Origin: Methylobacterium mesophilicum SR1.6/6
GTDB taxonomy: Bacteria > Pseudomonadota > Alphaproteobacteria > Rhizobiales > Beijerinckiaceae
Length of the DNA: 64,000 nt
Assembly (NCBI RefSeq): GCF_000364445.2
Contig: NZ_CP043538.1
Coordinates: 5,103,447-5,167,446 of the forward strand
Direction of reading: 5' to 3'
The notes under the pieces were generated by a model. That model ran no database searches, had not been told where the DNA came from, and was given only the letters and a program-made list of their open reading frames with translations. Below, piece after piece: positions 18,450 through 27,457 of the stretch; the first letter of the stretch is position 1; every line of letters starts with the position of its first letter. The translations under genes and the position numbers were made by a program.

Positions 18450-19751
18450 ATGCACATCGTCGACCGACGTCTGAACCCGGGCGGCAAGAGCCTCCCCAAC
18501 CGCCAGCGCTTCCTACGCCGCGTGAAGGACGTGGCCCAGCGCGCCGTGCGCGAATCCGCCCGCGAGAAGGACATCAAGGATCTGGGCAAGGACGGCCGCG
18601 TCACCGTGCCGGCCGACGGCGTGCGCGAGCCGCGCTTCTCCCGCCAGCCCGGCACCGGGCTGCAGGACCACATCCTGCCCGGCAACAAGACCTACGTGGA
18701 GGGCGACACGATCGAGCGCCCGCCGGGCAGTGGCGGTGGGCGCGGCTCCGGCGAAGGCGGGGAGGGCGGCGAGAACAGCGAGGACGCGTTCCGCTTCGTG
18801 CTCACCCGCGAGGAGTTCCTGGAACTCTTCCTCGAGGATCTGGAGCTTCCGGACCTCGCCAAGCGCCGCCTCGCGGTGGTGGAGACGGAGGGCCTGCGCC
18901 GGGCCGGCTACACGGTGACGGGCTCGCCGGCGAATCTCGCGCTGACCCGCACCCTGCGCAACTCGATGTCTCGGAGGATCGCCCTCAAGCGGCCCAAGCC
19001 CGACGAGGTGGCGGCCCTGGAGGCGAAGCTCGACGCGCTGTCCGAGGGCGATCCCGAGCGGCTCGACTTGGAACAGATGCTCCTCAAGCTGCGCGAGCGC
19101 TCGAAACGCATCCCCTACGTCGATCCAATCGACCTGCGCTTCCGCCGGTTCGAGCCCTATCCGCGGCCGATCGCGCAGGCCGTGATGTTCTGCCTGATGG
19201 ACGTATCCGGCTCGATGACCGAGCACATGAAGGACCTCGCCAAGCGGTTCTACATCCTGCTGCACATCTTCCTGACGCGCCGCTACCGGCACGTGGAGAT
19301 CGTGTTCATCCGCCACACCGACCGGGCGACCGAGGTGGACGAGGAGACCTTCTTCGGCTCCCGCGAGACCGGCGGCACCCTGGTCTCGTCGGCGCTGGTC
19401 GAGATGAAGCGCATCATCGCCGAGCGCTACGATCCCAACGACTGGAACATCTACGCGGCGCAGGCCTCGGACGGCGACAACGTCTCCTCGGACGGGCCGA
19501 CCTCCACGGAGCTGCTTCGGTCGCACATCCTGCCGGCCTGCCAGCACTTCGCTTACCTGGAGGTGGGCGACGAGAACGGCCCCCGCGCCGGCTTCGTGGA
19601 GCACCGCACCACCCTGTGGCGGACCTACGAGGCGATCGCCAAGGCCGGCGGCCCGATCGCGATGCGCAAGGTCAACCACCGCCGGGAGATCTACCCGGTC
19701 TTCCGCGAGCTGTTCGGCCGCAAGGAAGGCCGCGCCGAGGCGGAGGCGTAG
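18450..19751 (+). CDS. yeaH: YeaH/DUF444 von Willebrand A-like protein
   Basis: A 433-residue DUF444 protein. The first residues HIVDRRLNPGGKSLPNRQRF match the family start, so the ATG at 18450 is used and not a TTG three codons upstream. A Gly-rich low-complexity linker is near residue 95 (GSGGGRGSGEGGEGG). The C-terminal VWA-like domain has the metal-site motif MDVSGSM. It is the constant partner of PrkA/YeaG and probably acts with it in a stress-induced complex, possibly chaperone-like in the way MoxR-VWA pairs are. Confidence 0.93.
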   Translation: MHIVDRRLNPGGKSLPNRQRFLRRVKDVAQRAVRESAREKDIKDLGKDGRVTVPADGVREPRFSRQPGTGLQDHILPGNKTYVEGDTIERPPGSGGGRGSGEGGEGGENSEDAFRFVLTREEFLELFLEDLELPDLAKRRLAVVETEGLRRAGYTVTGSPANLALTRTLRNSMSRRIALKRPKPDEVAALEAKLDALSEGDPERLDLEQMLLKLRERSKRIPYVDPIDLRFRRFEPYPRPIAQAVMFCLMDVSGSMTEHMKDLAKRFYILLHIFLTRRYRHVEIVFIRHTDRATEVDEETFFGSRETGGTLVSSALVEMKRIIAERYDPNDWNIYAAQASDGDNVSSDGPTSTELLRSHILPACQHFAYLEVGDENGPRAGFVEHRTTLWRTYEAIAKAGGPIAMRKVNHRREIYPVFRELFGRKEGRAEAEA

Positions 19752-19797
19752 GTTTGTCCCCTCCCCACAAGGGAGAGGAGAATGCGATGAGGTTTTC

Positions 19798-21375
19798 ATG
19801 GTGACCAGCCTGAGCCGATCCAAGGTGAGTGCGCCGGCCGTGAAGGTCGATAAGCCCCTGTTCACCGGCAACGACTGGGATTTCGACACGATCCGCCGCA
19901 TCCACGACGCCTGCGAGGCGGTGGCCGGGCCGCAGCTCGGCCTGTCGTGGTACCCGAACCAGATCGAGATCATCACGGCCGAGCAGATGCTCGACGCCTA
20001 CGCGTCGATCGGCATGCCGCTGTTCTACAAGCACTGGTCGTTCGGCAAGCACTTCGCCCAGCACGAGGCCGGCTACCGCCGCGGCCTGATGGGGCTTGCC
20101 TACGAGATCGTCATCAATTCCGATCCGTGCATCTCCTACGTGATGGAGGAGAACACGGCGACGATGCAGACGCTGGTCATCGCGCACGCCGCCTTCGGTC
20201 ACAACCACTTCTTCAAGAACAACTATCTGTTCCGGCAGTGGACCGACGCAGAAGGGATTCTGGACTACCTCGACTTCGCCAAGGGCTTCATCAGCCGCTG
20301 CGAGGAGCGCTACGGCCACCAGGCGGTAGAGCAGGTGCTCGACGCGGCCCACGCGCTGATGAGCCAGGGCGTCCACCGCTACCCGCGCAAGAAGCGGCCG
20401 GACCTCGCCTCCGAGCAGCGACGGGAGCGCGAGCGGATCGAGCACGGCGAGCAGATCTACAACGACCTCTGGCGGACCCTGCCGCAGAAGATCGGCACGG
20501 CGCGCCCGGACGTGGCGGCGGAGCGGCGCAAGGCGCTGCTGGAGCTGCCGCAGGAGAATATTCTTTATTTCCTCGAGAAGGTCGCGCCGAGACTGCGCCC
20601 CTGGCAGCGCGAGATCCTGCGCATCGTCCGCCTCGTGGCACAGTATTTCTACCCGCAGCGCCAGACCAAGGTGATGAACGAGGGCTGCGCCACCTACTGC
20701 CACTACCGGATCATGAACGCTCTGTCTGAATCCGGGCAGATCACCGAGGCGGCCTACCTCGAATTCCTGCAATCCCACACCAACGTCATCCGCCAGCCGA
20801 ACTACGACGACCGCTCCTACGGCGGCCACAACCCCTACGCGATCGGCTTCGCCATGATGCAGGACATCGCCCGCATCACCGAGCAGCCGACCGAGGAGGA
20901 CCGGGCGTGGTTCCCCGACATAGCCGGCACCGGCGACGCCATGGCGGTGCTGCGCGACTGCTGGGAGAATTACCGGGACGAGAGCTTCATCCAGCAGTTT
21001 CTCTCGCCCAAGCTGATGCGCGACCTGCGCCTGTTCCACGTGGTCGACGACCCCGAGGAGCCGGAGTTGCGGGTCGAGGCGATCCACGACGAGCGCGGCT
21101 ACCGCAAGCTGCGCCGGTCCTTCGCGCGCCAATACGACGTGGCGTGGCTCGATCCCGATATCGAGGTGGTGGATGTGGACCTTGAGGGCGACCGGCGCCT
21201 GATCCTGCACCACAAGGCGATCAACCGGATCACCCTGCAGAAGGATGACGCCAAGCGGGTCCTGCAGCACCTCGCCGACCTCTGGGGTTACGACGTGGTG
21301 CTCAAGGAAATCGAGCCGGCCACCGGCACGGTGCTGGGCGAGATCGGCGCCAGCGCGCGGCCGATCTTCTTCTGA
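19798..21375 (+). CDS. spoVR: SpoVR family protein (YcgB-like)
   Basis: A 525-residue SpoVR/YcgB protein. It was named from a sporulation gene of Bacillus but is common in non-sporulating bacteria next to prkA-yeaH. Typical segments are WDFDTIRRIHDACEAVA, QIEIITAEQMLDAY, KHWSFGKHFAQHE, EENTATMQTLVIAHAAFGHN and NEGCATYCHYRIMN. The biochemical role is unknown; conserved His and Glu residues suggest a metal site. It starts 46 bp after yeaH with a purine-rich leader and closes the stress module. Confidence 0.94.
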   Translation: MVTSLSRSKVSAPAVKVDKPLFTGNDWDFDTIRRIHDACEAVAGPQLGLSWYPNQIEIITAEQMLDAYASIGMPLFYKHWSFGKHFAQHEAGYRRGLMGLAYEIVINSDPCISYVMEENTATMQTLVIAHAAFGHNHFFKNNYLFRQWTDAEGILDYLDFAKGFISRCEERYGHQAVEQVLDAAHALMSQGVHRYPRKKRPDLASEQRRERERIEHGEQIYNDLWRTLPQKIGTARPDVAAERRKALLELPQENILYFLEKVAPRLRPWQREILRIVRLVAQYFYPQRQTKVMNEGCATYCHYRIMNALSESGQITEAAYLEFLQSHTNVIRQPNYDDRSYGGHNPYAIGFAMMQDIARITEQPTEEDRAWFPDIAGTGDAMAVLRDCWENYRDESFIQQFLSPKLMRDLRLFHVVDDPEEPELRVEAIHDERGYRKLRRSFARQYDVAWLDPDIEVVDVDLEGDRRLILHHKAINRITLQKDDAKRVLQHLADLWGYDVVLKEIEPATGTVLGEIGASARPIFF

Positions 21376-21394
21376 CAGGGATCCAACCCGTACG

Positions 21395-21508
21395 CCTCAT
21401 CCTGAGGTGCCCGCGCAGCGGGCCTCGAAGGAGCCCTCCAGCCAGCCGCGCGATCCCTGGAGGGCTCCTTCGAGGCCTGCGCTGACGCTCCGGCACCTCA
21501 GGATGAGG
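21395..21508. repeat. Family A palindromic intergenic repeat, copy 1
   Basis: A 114-bp element bounded by CCTCATCCTGAGG and CCTCAGGATGAGG. It is a near-perfect palindrome; CCTCGAAGGAGCCCTCCAG pairs with CTGGAGGGCTCCTTCGAGG in the middle. Read on the minus strand it matches 50003-50116 base for base with only a handful of changes and the same length. It sits 20 bp after the spoVR stop and could fold as a strong terminator-like hairpin. Such REP-like elements are common in Rhizobiales. Confidence 0.9.
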
Positions 21509-21569
21509 TGTTTGGCTCGGAATGGCCTCGGGTGATTGCCTCGTTGTCCCGGCCATGCTGCAAACACGT

Positions 21570-21998
21570 ATGACCGCCACGATCCTGACCCTCGCCGAGA
21601 CCAGCGACTTCCTCGACCACGAATTCCCCCAGATGCAGGCGGGCGGCCGCGCCTACCATCTGGAAGATGTCGGCCCGCTCTCGGCCCGGATGCGGCTCGA
21701 AGCTCACGAACGCTTCCTGCGCCCCGGCGCGACCGTGTCGGGCCCGGCCATGATGGCGCTCGCCGACTACGCCCTCTACGCGGCGATCCTCGCCAATATC
21801 GGCCCGGTGGCGCTCGCCGTGACCACGAGCCTCAGCTTCAACTTCCTGCGCAAGCCCGCCTCGGGCGATCTCTTGGCGGAGTGCCGCCTGCTCAAGCTCG
21901 GCCGTCGTCTGGCCGTCGGCGAGGTGCTGATCACCGCCGTGGGCAACCCCGACCTCGTCTGCCACGCCACCGGCACCTACTCGATCCCGCCGCGCTGA
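21570..21998 (+). CDS. PaaI-like hotdog thioesterase
   Basis: A 142-residue hotdog-fold protein. The acyl-CoA thioesterase-like core is MRLEAHERFLRPGATVSGPA then MMALADYALYAAILANIGPV, followed by VTTSLSFNFLRKPASGDLLA. These match the catalytic helix and the strand pattern of the PaaI family. The substrate is unknown. The start is uncertain: ATGs at 21522, 21555 and 21570 are all possible and none has a convincing ribosome site. It is convergent with ribE. Confidence 0.78.
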   Translation: MTATILTLAETSDFLDHEFPQMQAGGRAYHLEDVGPLSARMRLEAHERFLRPGATVSGPAMMALADYALYAAILANIGPVALAVTTSLSFNFLRKPASGDLLAECRLLKLGRRLAVGEVLITAVGNPDLVCHATGTYSIPPR

Positions 21999-22046
21999 GG
22001 CGCCGTCCGCCGTCCTTGCTTCGCTGCGCTCGCAAAGTCGACCGGA

Positions 22047-22670
22047 TCAGCCGGACCGCGCCTCGGCGAGCCGGGCAGCGTAGCGGGCGATCAGATCGAC
22101 CTCCAGGTTGAGCCGGTCCCCCTGCCGCCGCTCACCCCAGGTGGTGACCTGCAGCGTGTGGGGGATGAGCAGCACCGAGAACAGGTCGCCCTCGACCGAA
22201 TTCACCGTGAGCGAGGTGCCGTCGAGGCAGACCGAGCCCTTCTCGGCGATGAACTTGGCCAGGCTCGCAGGCGCGCGCAGGGTGAAGCGCTCGCTGGCGC
22301 CCCAGGCATCGGCCGTGACGCTCTCGCGCGCCGCGATCTCGGCGAGGCCGTCGACATGGCCGGTGACGAGGTGGCCGCCGAGTTCGTCGCCGATCTTCAG
22401 CGAGCGTTCGAGGTTGATCCGCGTGCCCGCCGCCCAGGCGCCGACCGTGGTGCGCGCCAGCGTCTCGGCGGCGGCGTCCACCGCGAAGACGCAGCCGCCT
22501 TCGGCCGGCTCCACCGACACCGCCGTGAGGCAGGGGCCGGAACAGGCGATCGAGGCGCCCAGCGCGATCGTGGCCGGATCGTAGGAGGCGCGGATCACGA
22601 TCCGGCGCAGGTCGCCTTCGCCCGCCACCGAGACCACCGTGCCGACATCGCTGACGAGTCCCGTGAACAT
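22047..22670 (-). CDS. ribE: Riboflavin synthase, alpha chain
   Basis: A 207-residue riboflavin synthase that dismutates two 6,7-dimethyl-8-ribityllumazines. The family N-terminus MFTGLVSDVGTVVSV is intact. The two tandem lumazine-binding barrels are visible: the first has SIACSGPCLTAV and LGGHLVTGHVDG, the second repeats it with GSVCLDGTSLTVNSVEGD. It follows ribD by three bases on the same strand. A family B repeat fragment (GCTTCGCTGCGCTCGC) lies at about 22018-22033, just past its stop. Confidence 0.95.
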   Translation of the reverse strand: MFTGLVSDVGTVVSVAGEGDLRRIVIRASYDPATIALGASIACSGPCLTAVSVEPAEGGCVFAVDAAAETLARTTVGAWAAGTRINLERSLKIGDELGGHLVTGHVDGLAEIAARESVTADAWGASERFTLRAPASLAKFIAEKGSVCLDGTSLTVNSVEGDLFSVLLIPHTLQVTTWGERRQGDRLNLEVDLIARYAARLAEARSG

Positions 22671-22673
22671 CGC

Positions 22674-23780
22674 TTACGTCCTGTCGCGTTCGTAGGTCAC
22701 GGCCTCGTCGGGTCCGAGGCGGAGCCGCTCGGCTTCCCGGAAGCCGTCCGCCAGCGCCGCCGTCAGGGCGGGCCCCAGCGCCGGCAGGCCGCCGGCCGGG
22801 CCGAGTTCCGCCGGCCCGGTGACCAGCGTGCAGGCCTCGATCAGATCGGCCCGCGCCAGCGCGTCCGCAAGGCGGGGCCCGCCCTCGCTGCACAGGCGGG
22901 TCAGGCCCCGCGCACCGAGAAGCGCCAGGGCGGCCGACAGGTCGATCCCGCCGGCCGTGTCGGCGGCGACGAGGGCGACCTCGACGCCGAGCGCCTCCAG
23001 GGCGCGCCTGGCATGGGCTGGCGCGGAGCGCGTGGTGAGCACCAGGGTCGGCGTGTCGCGGGCGGTCCGGGCCAGCACGCTGGCCGGCGTGAGCCGCAGG
23101 TGCGTGTCGAGGACGATCCGCAGGGGTGAACGCCGGGTGAGTCCCGGCAGCCGCACGGTGAGCGACGGATCGTCGGCGCGGGCCGTACCGATGCCGATCA
23201 GGATCGCGTCGGCATGCGCCCGCCAGAGATGGACCGCGCCATCGGCCACCGGCCCGGTGATCCGCAGGCGCTCCGGTCCGGCGGCCGCGCAGAATCCGTC
23301 CCGGGTGCGGGCGAGCTTGAGGTGCAGGGCCGGGCGGCCCCGCGTCACCCGGGTGACGTGGCCGAGATGGTCGCGCGCCGCCTCCGCCCGCATCAGCCCG
23401 GTCTCGACCGCCACGCCCCCCTGGCGCAGGAGCGCGTGGCCGCGTCCCGCGACCCGGGGGTCCGGATCCTCGATCGCGCTGACCACCCGGGCGACCCCGG
23501 CGGCCAGGATCGCCTCGGTGCAGGGCGGCGTGCGGCCGTGATGGGAGCAGGGCTCCAGGGTGACGTAGAGGGTCGCACCGCGGGCGGCCGCGCCGGCGGC
23601 CGCGAGCGCCAGGGGCTCCCCGTGCGGGCGCCCGCCCTGCGCGGTCGCCCCGGTCCCGAGGATGCGCCCCGTATCCGGCTCGACCACGACGGCGCCCACC
23701 GACGGGTTCGGCCACGTGGTGCCGAGGCCGCGCCGGCCCAGCGCCAGGGCGAGGCGCATGAAGGTCGCGTCGTCGCTCAT
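22674..23780 (-). CDS. ribD: Bifunctional riboflavin deaminase/reductase RibD
   Basis: A 368-residue fusion. The N-terminal deaminase has its zinc site in HGE (His53, Glu55) and PCSHHGRTPPC (Cys78, Cys87). The C-terminal reductase domain begins near residue 150 (HLKLARTRDGF) and includes IGIGTARADDPSLTVR. It performs the two middle steps of riboflavin synthesis. The usual motif is HAE; here it is HGE, which keeps both the zinc ligand and the catalytic Glu. It is followed at once by ribE and preceded by nrdR 10 bp away, the standard nrdR-ribD-ribE order. Confidence 0.94.
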   Translation of the reverse strand: MSDDATFMRLALALGRRGLGTTWPNPSVGAVVVEPDTGRILGTGATAQGGRPHGEPLALAAAGAAARGATLYVTLEPCSHHGRTPPCTEAILAAGVARVVSAIEDPDPRVAGRGHALLRQGGVAVETGLMRAEAARDHLGHVTRVTRGRPALHLKLARTRDGFCAAAGPERLRITGPVADGAVHLWRAHADAILIGIGTARADDPSLTVRLPGLTRRSPLRIVLDTHLRLTPASVLARTARDTPTLVLTTRSAPAHARRALEALGVEVALVAADTAGGIDLSAALALLGARGLTRLCSEGGPRLADALARADLIEACTLVTGPAELGPAGGLPALGPALTAALADGFREAERLRLGPDEAVTYERDRT

Positions 23781-23790
23781 GACGCCGGTC

Positions 23791-24318
23791 TCATGGGCGC
23801 GCGGACCGGCGACGGCGCGGCGCCTCGGGCTCCGGCTCGGGCGACGGCTCGATATCGGGCGCCAGCGTGCCGTCGCCGAGCGTCCCGAGCAGCGTCTCGA
23901 AATCCTTGGCCTCGCGAAAATTCTTGTAGACCGAGGCGAAGCGCACGTAGGCGACGTCGTCGAGGCCCTTGAGCCCCGCCATCACCAGCTCGCCGATCGC
24001 CTCGGAGGTCACCTCCGGCTCGCCGGCGCTCTCAAGCTGCCGGGTGATGCCGCTGACCAGACGCTCGATCCGCTCCGGGTCGACGGCGCGCTTGCGCAGA
24101 GCCACGTCGATGGAGCGCTGGAGCTTGTCCCGGTCGAAGGGCACGCGCTTGCCCGAGCGCTTGAGCACCACGACCTCGCGCAGCTGGACTCGCTCGAAGG
24201 TGGTGAAACGGCCGGCGCAGTCCGGGCAGACCCGGCGGCGGCGGATCGCGGCGCCGTCCTCGGAGGGCCGCGAGTCCTTCACCTGGGTCTCGGAGCCGCC
24301 GCAATAGGGACAGCGCAT
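23791..24318 (-). CDS. nrdR: Transcriptional repressor NrdR
   Basis: A 175-residue NrdR, which represses ribonucleotide reductase genes in response to bound dATP/ATP. The zinc ribbon has Cys3, Cys6, Cys31 and Cys34 ([17 protein letters not shown]). The ATP-cone follows, with [20 protein letters not shown]. The C-terminal tail beyond about residue 155 is a Pro/Glu/Arg extension not needed for the fold. It sits between glyA and ribD on the same strand, which is its usual place in alphaproteobacteria. Confidence 0.96.
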   Translation of the reverse strand: MRCPYCGGSETQVKDSRPSEDGAAIRRRRVCPDCAGRFTTFERVQLREVVVLKRSGKRVPFDRDKLQRSIDVALRKRAVDPERIERLVSGITRQLESAGEPEVTSEAIGELVMAGLKGLDDVAYVRFASVYKNFREAKDFETLLGTLGDGTLAPDIEPSPEPEPEAPRRRRSARP

Positions 24319-24340
24319 GGGTCTGTTACTCGGGCATGGA

Positions 24341-24371
24341 AACGGCCGCGAACCGATGATCCGCGGCCGTT
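24341..24371 (-). terminator. Rho-independent-like terminator after glyA
   Basis: AACGGCCGCG (24341-24350) and CGCGGCCGTT (24362-24371) form a perfect 10-bp stem with an 11-base loop. On the minus strand it follows glyA by about 58 bp and precedes nrdR. A second perfect hairpin, GGCCGGCC-cggaa-GGCCGGCC at 24387-24407, is nearer the glyA stop. Neither has a full U tract, so glyA and nrdR may be only partly separated. Confidence 0.5.
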
Positions 24372-24428
24372 TCCTAATCCACTCATGGCCGGCCCGGAAG
24401 GCCGGCCCCGCGCAGGCGTCCCCCGGCC

Positions 24429-25733
24429 TCAGCCGTAGATCGGGAACCGGTCGGTGAGCGCGTGGACGCGGGTCTTGACGTCGGCCTCGACCGCGCTGTC
24501 GCCCGCCTCACCCTTGGCGGCGAGGCCGTCCAGCACCTCGACGATGAAGCCGCCGATCTGCTTGAACTCGGCGACACCGAAGCCGCGCGACGTGCCGGCC
24601 GGGGTGCCGAGACGGATGCCCGACGTGATGGTCGGCTTCTGCGGGTCGAACGGCACGCCGTTCTTGTTGCAGGTGATGTGCGCCCGCGACAGCGCGGCTT
24701 CCGCCGCCTTGCCGGTGAGGCCCTTCCGCTGCAGGTCGACCAGCATCAGGTGGTTGTCGGTGCCGCCCGAGGTGATGTCGTAGCCGCCCGAGATCAGCGT
24801 GTCGGCGAGCGCCTTGGCGTTCTCCACCACCTGACGGGCGTAGATCTTGAACTCGGGCTTCAGCGCCTCGCCGAAGGCCACGGCCTTGCCGGCGATCACG
24901 TGCATCAGCGGGCCGCCCTGGAGACCGGGGAAGATCGCTGAGTTGAACTTCTTAGCGAGCGCCTCGTCGTTCGTCAGGATCATGCCGCCGCGCGGGCCGC
25001 GGAGGGTCTTGTGGGTCGTGGTGGTGACCACGTGGGCGTGCGGGAACGGCGACGGGTGCACGCCGGCCGCGATCAACCCGGCGAAGTGCGCGGCATCGAC
25101 CATGAAGTAGGCGCCGACCGAGTCGGCGATCTCGCGGAATTTCGCAAAATCCCAGTGGCGCGGGTAGCCCGAGCCGCCGGCGATGATCACCTTCGGCTTG
25201 TGCTCCTGCGCGAGCTGGGCGACCTGCTCCATGTCGATCCGCTGGTCGTCGCGGCGCACCGTGTAGGAGACCGGCTTGAACCACTTGCCCGAGACGTTCG
25301 GCGGGGCGCCGTGGGTGAGGTGGCCGCCGGCGGCGAGGTCGAGGCCGAGGAAGGTGTCGCCGGGCTGCATCAGGGCCAGGAACACGCCCTGGTTGGCCTG
25401 GGAGCCCGAGTTCGGCTGCACGTTGGCAAAGCCGCAATCGAACAGGCGCTTGGCGCGCTCGATGGCGAGGTCCTCGGCGATGTCCACGAACTGGCAGCCG
25501 CCGTAGTAGCGCCGGCCCGGATAGCCCTCGGCGTACTTGTTGGTCAGCACAGAGCCCTGCGCTTCCAGCACGGCGCGAGAGACGATGTTCTCCGAGGCGA
25601 TCAGCTCGATCTCGTGCTGCTGGCGGCCGAGTTCCTTGGCCACCGCCTCAGCGATCTCGGGATCGGCGTCCGTGAGGGGGGCGGCGAAGAAGCTGTTGGA
25701 GAAATGCTTGTCGGCGGCGGTACCGGCGCTCAT
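24429..25733 (-). CDS. glyA: Serine hydroxymethyltransferase
   Basis: A 434-residue PLP enzyme that interconverts serine and glycine with methylene-tetrahydrofolate. The PLP lysine is in [19 protein letters not shown]; other family segments are [28 protein letters not shown] and GSQANQGVF. In Methylobacterium this enzyme carries C1 units into the serine cycle for growth on methanol, so it is expected to be highly expressed; that role is inferred from the likely host. No other serine-cycle gene is in the window. Confidence 0.97.
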   Translation of the reverse strand: MSAGTAADKHFSNSFFAAPLTDADPEIAEAVAKELGRQQHEIELIASENIVSRAVLEAQGSVLTNKYAEGYPGRRYYGGCQFVDIAEDLAIERAKRLFDCGFANVQPNSGSQANQGVFLALMQPGDTFLGLDLAAGGHLTHGAPPNVSGKWFKPVSYTVRRDDQRIDMEQVAQLAQEHKPKVIIAGGSGYPRHWDFAKFREIADSVGAYFMVDAAHFAGLIAAGVHPSPFPHAHVVTTTTHKTLRGPRGGMILTNDEALAKKFNSAIFPGLQGGPLMHVIAGKAVAFGEALKPEFKIYARQVVENAKALADTLISGGYDITSGGTDNHLMLVDLQRKGLTGKAAEAALSRAHITCNKNGVPFDPQKPTITSGIRLGTPAGTSRGFGVAEFKQIGGFIVEVLDGLAAKGEAGDSAVEADVKTRVHALTDRFPIYG

Positions 25734-26134
25734 GGTCTGCCTCTGTTCTGGTAGGGGCGATGCCCGGCCTTTCGTCGGCGTGCACGGGCGGGCGTTGAAG
25801 CACCGATTCCTACACGGGCCGGACCTTCAGGCCAAGCACAGGCATTTTGGACCGCGTCCAAGAATAATTTGCCGCAGTCCAGCAGAGAGTTCCTGTCGAA
25901 GGGCTTCGTGTGCCTGGGGATTACCGGTTTCAGGAAGCGAAGGGCATTCCCGGCTCTCATTCCGCGCCGGCGCAGACGAGCCGGGTCCCCTTAGAGCTCA
26001 GAACCTGCCGCGTCGGCGGCTCTACGCCCGGGCTCCGCTTCGCCCCTCGAATGACCGATCGCGTGACGAAGCACACCCCTTCCCCTGCCGTACCCTCCGC
26101 TTGAAGCGTCGAAGACGGCCCGACCTAACGGGCG
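25734..26134. other. Intergenic region upstream of glyA
   Basis: About 400 bp between glyA and the cupin gene. No convincing gene, tRNA or known riboswitch was seen. Short readings through it lack coding character. The glyA promoter must lie here on the minus strand, but no element could be assigned with confidence. Confidence 0.4.
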
Positions 26135-26446
26135 TCACGCGGAGACATTCGTCTCGATCAGCACCGTCTCGGTGTCGAATGCGGCCGCATGCCACGCTCC
26201 GGCGGGGAAGTGGAACACGCTGCCTGCGGAGAACGGCTTGCGGCCTTGCTCGGTCTCCAGAACGCCGGAGCCCGAGACGACCTGCACGAACTGTTCGTGA
26301 TCGTGGCTGTGGCGCGGGGCCGAGATCCCCGCCGGCACCACGACGCGCACGAGGCTCGCGCCCGCGCCCGGGATCTCCCGCTTGGCGACGCCGTTCGCGG
26401 CGACGCTCTCGGCGCGGTCATGCCAGGCGGTCAGGTGGTCGGTCAT
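26135..26446 (-). CDS. Small cupin-domain protein
   Basis: A 103-residue single-domain cupin. The metal motif is present as PRHSHDHEQFVQVVSGSGVL (motif 1), with the second motif region VFHFPAGAWHAA. This fits a small periplasm-independent cupin binding a divalent metal, with no signal peptide. The ATG at 26446 has GGAG ten bases upstream. The substrate cannot be inferred; it may be a sugar or small-molecule binding or isomerising protein. Confidence 0.8.
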   Translation of the reverse strand: MTDHLTAWHDRAESVAANGVAKREIPGAGASLVRVVVPAGISAPRHSHDHEQFVQVVSGSGVLETEQGRKPFSAGSVFHFPAGAWHAAAFDTETVLIETNVSA

Positions 26447-26521
26447 CGTGGCGTCTCCTCGGCGACGGGACATGCGCTCCGGAAGAGCCGGGTCAACGGC
26501 CGCCCGGCCAGCCGGCCTGCG

Positions 26522-27313
26522 TCAACCGGTCCCGCCGGGCGGGCGGCCGCGCCGGGACCTGGGCGTCGCGGGATCGGAGGCCGATGGGCCGGGATCGGGC
26601 GGAGCCGAAGCGGGGGCGGCGCCCTCGCTCGGCGCACCCGCGGAGGGCCAGAAGGTCTCGAACAGCTCCTGCATCGCCCGGATGTTGTTGCCCTGGACCT
26701 CGGCGCCCGTGCGCAGCATCTGGTTGAGCATGTCGGAGCCGGCCTCGCCCACCGGCGCTTCCGGCGGCGTAGGCTTGGGCGTGGGCTTGGGCTTGAAGGC
26801 GGGCTTCGCCGTGGGGGCAGGGGGCTCCGCGGCGGGCAGGAACGCCTTGGCCATCTCGGCCCAGGCGGGGCCGAACGGGAACGGCACGGGTGGCGGCGGC
26901 GCGGCCGGCCGCGCCTGCGCAAGCTCGGCCTGCGGCTGGTTGAGCATCACGTGGACGATGCTCGCCACGACGGCACCCGCCATCATCGGCAGCATCTGGC
27001 GCAGGACCTGCGCGCCGACGCCGCTCGTGGCCGAGGCCTGCCGCAGCACTCCCTGCATCAACTGGGCCGAGCCGAACATCTGGCTCAGGGCGTCGATGCC
27101 CTGCGGCGCCGCGGGCCGGGGCATCTCCAGGCCGAACATGCGGGCGAAACTACCCGGGTCCATGCCGACGCTGCGTTGGAGGCCGAGGGTCAGGGCCGGC
27201 ATCAGCGCCTCGAAGGCGCGGGCCGTCTGATCCGTCGTCAGACCGAATTGCTGGGCCATGGTCTGCAGCCCGGCCTCGCCCTGGGCCTGGAACATCTCGA
27301 GCGGGTTGAACAT
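26522..27313 (-). CDS. DUF937-like protein with a proline-rich linker
   Basis: A 263-residue protein. The N-terminal two-thirds is helical, with FGLTTDQTARAFEALMPALT and LGLQRSVGMDP, which resembles DUF937 (YidB-like) domains. A hydrophobic segment, MLPMMAGAVVASIVHVML, is near residue 130. A Pro/Ala/Lys linker (PAFKPKPTPKPTPP) then joins a second helical piece with GSDMLNQMLRTGAEVQGNN. It lies between the MATE and cupin genes. The function is unknown; the acyl-synthesis neighbourhood is not informative. Confidence 0.6.
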   Translation of the reverse strand: MFNPLEMFQAQGEAGLQTMAQQFGLTTDQTARAFEALMPALTLGLQRSVGMDPGSFARMFGLEMPRPAAPQGIDALSQMFGSAQLMQGVLRQASATSGVGAQVLRQMLPMMAGAVVASIVHVMLNQPQAELAQARPAAPPPPVPFPFGPAWAEMAKAFLPAAEPPAPTAKPAFKPKPTPKPTPPEAPVGEAGSDMLNQMLRTGAEVQGNNIRAMQELFETFWPSAGAPSEGAAPASAPPDPGPSASDPATPRSRRGRPPGGTG

Positions 27314-27457
27314 GCGGCCTCGATCCTGCCCCGGTCGGACCGACCAGGGCAGGGCATCGTGACCCGTTGCGCGGCGAAATACCAGTTCTTGCCCGCGGAA
27401 CTTGTGTCCGGGAATGCGGCGCGACCTGGATAACCGGGCCGCCTTGTCATTTCCGAC

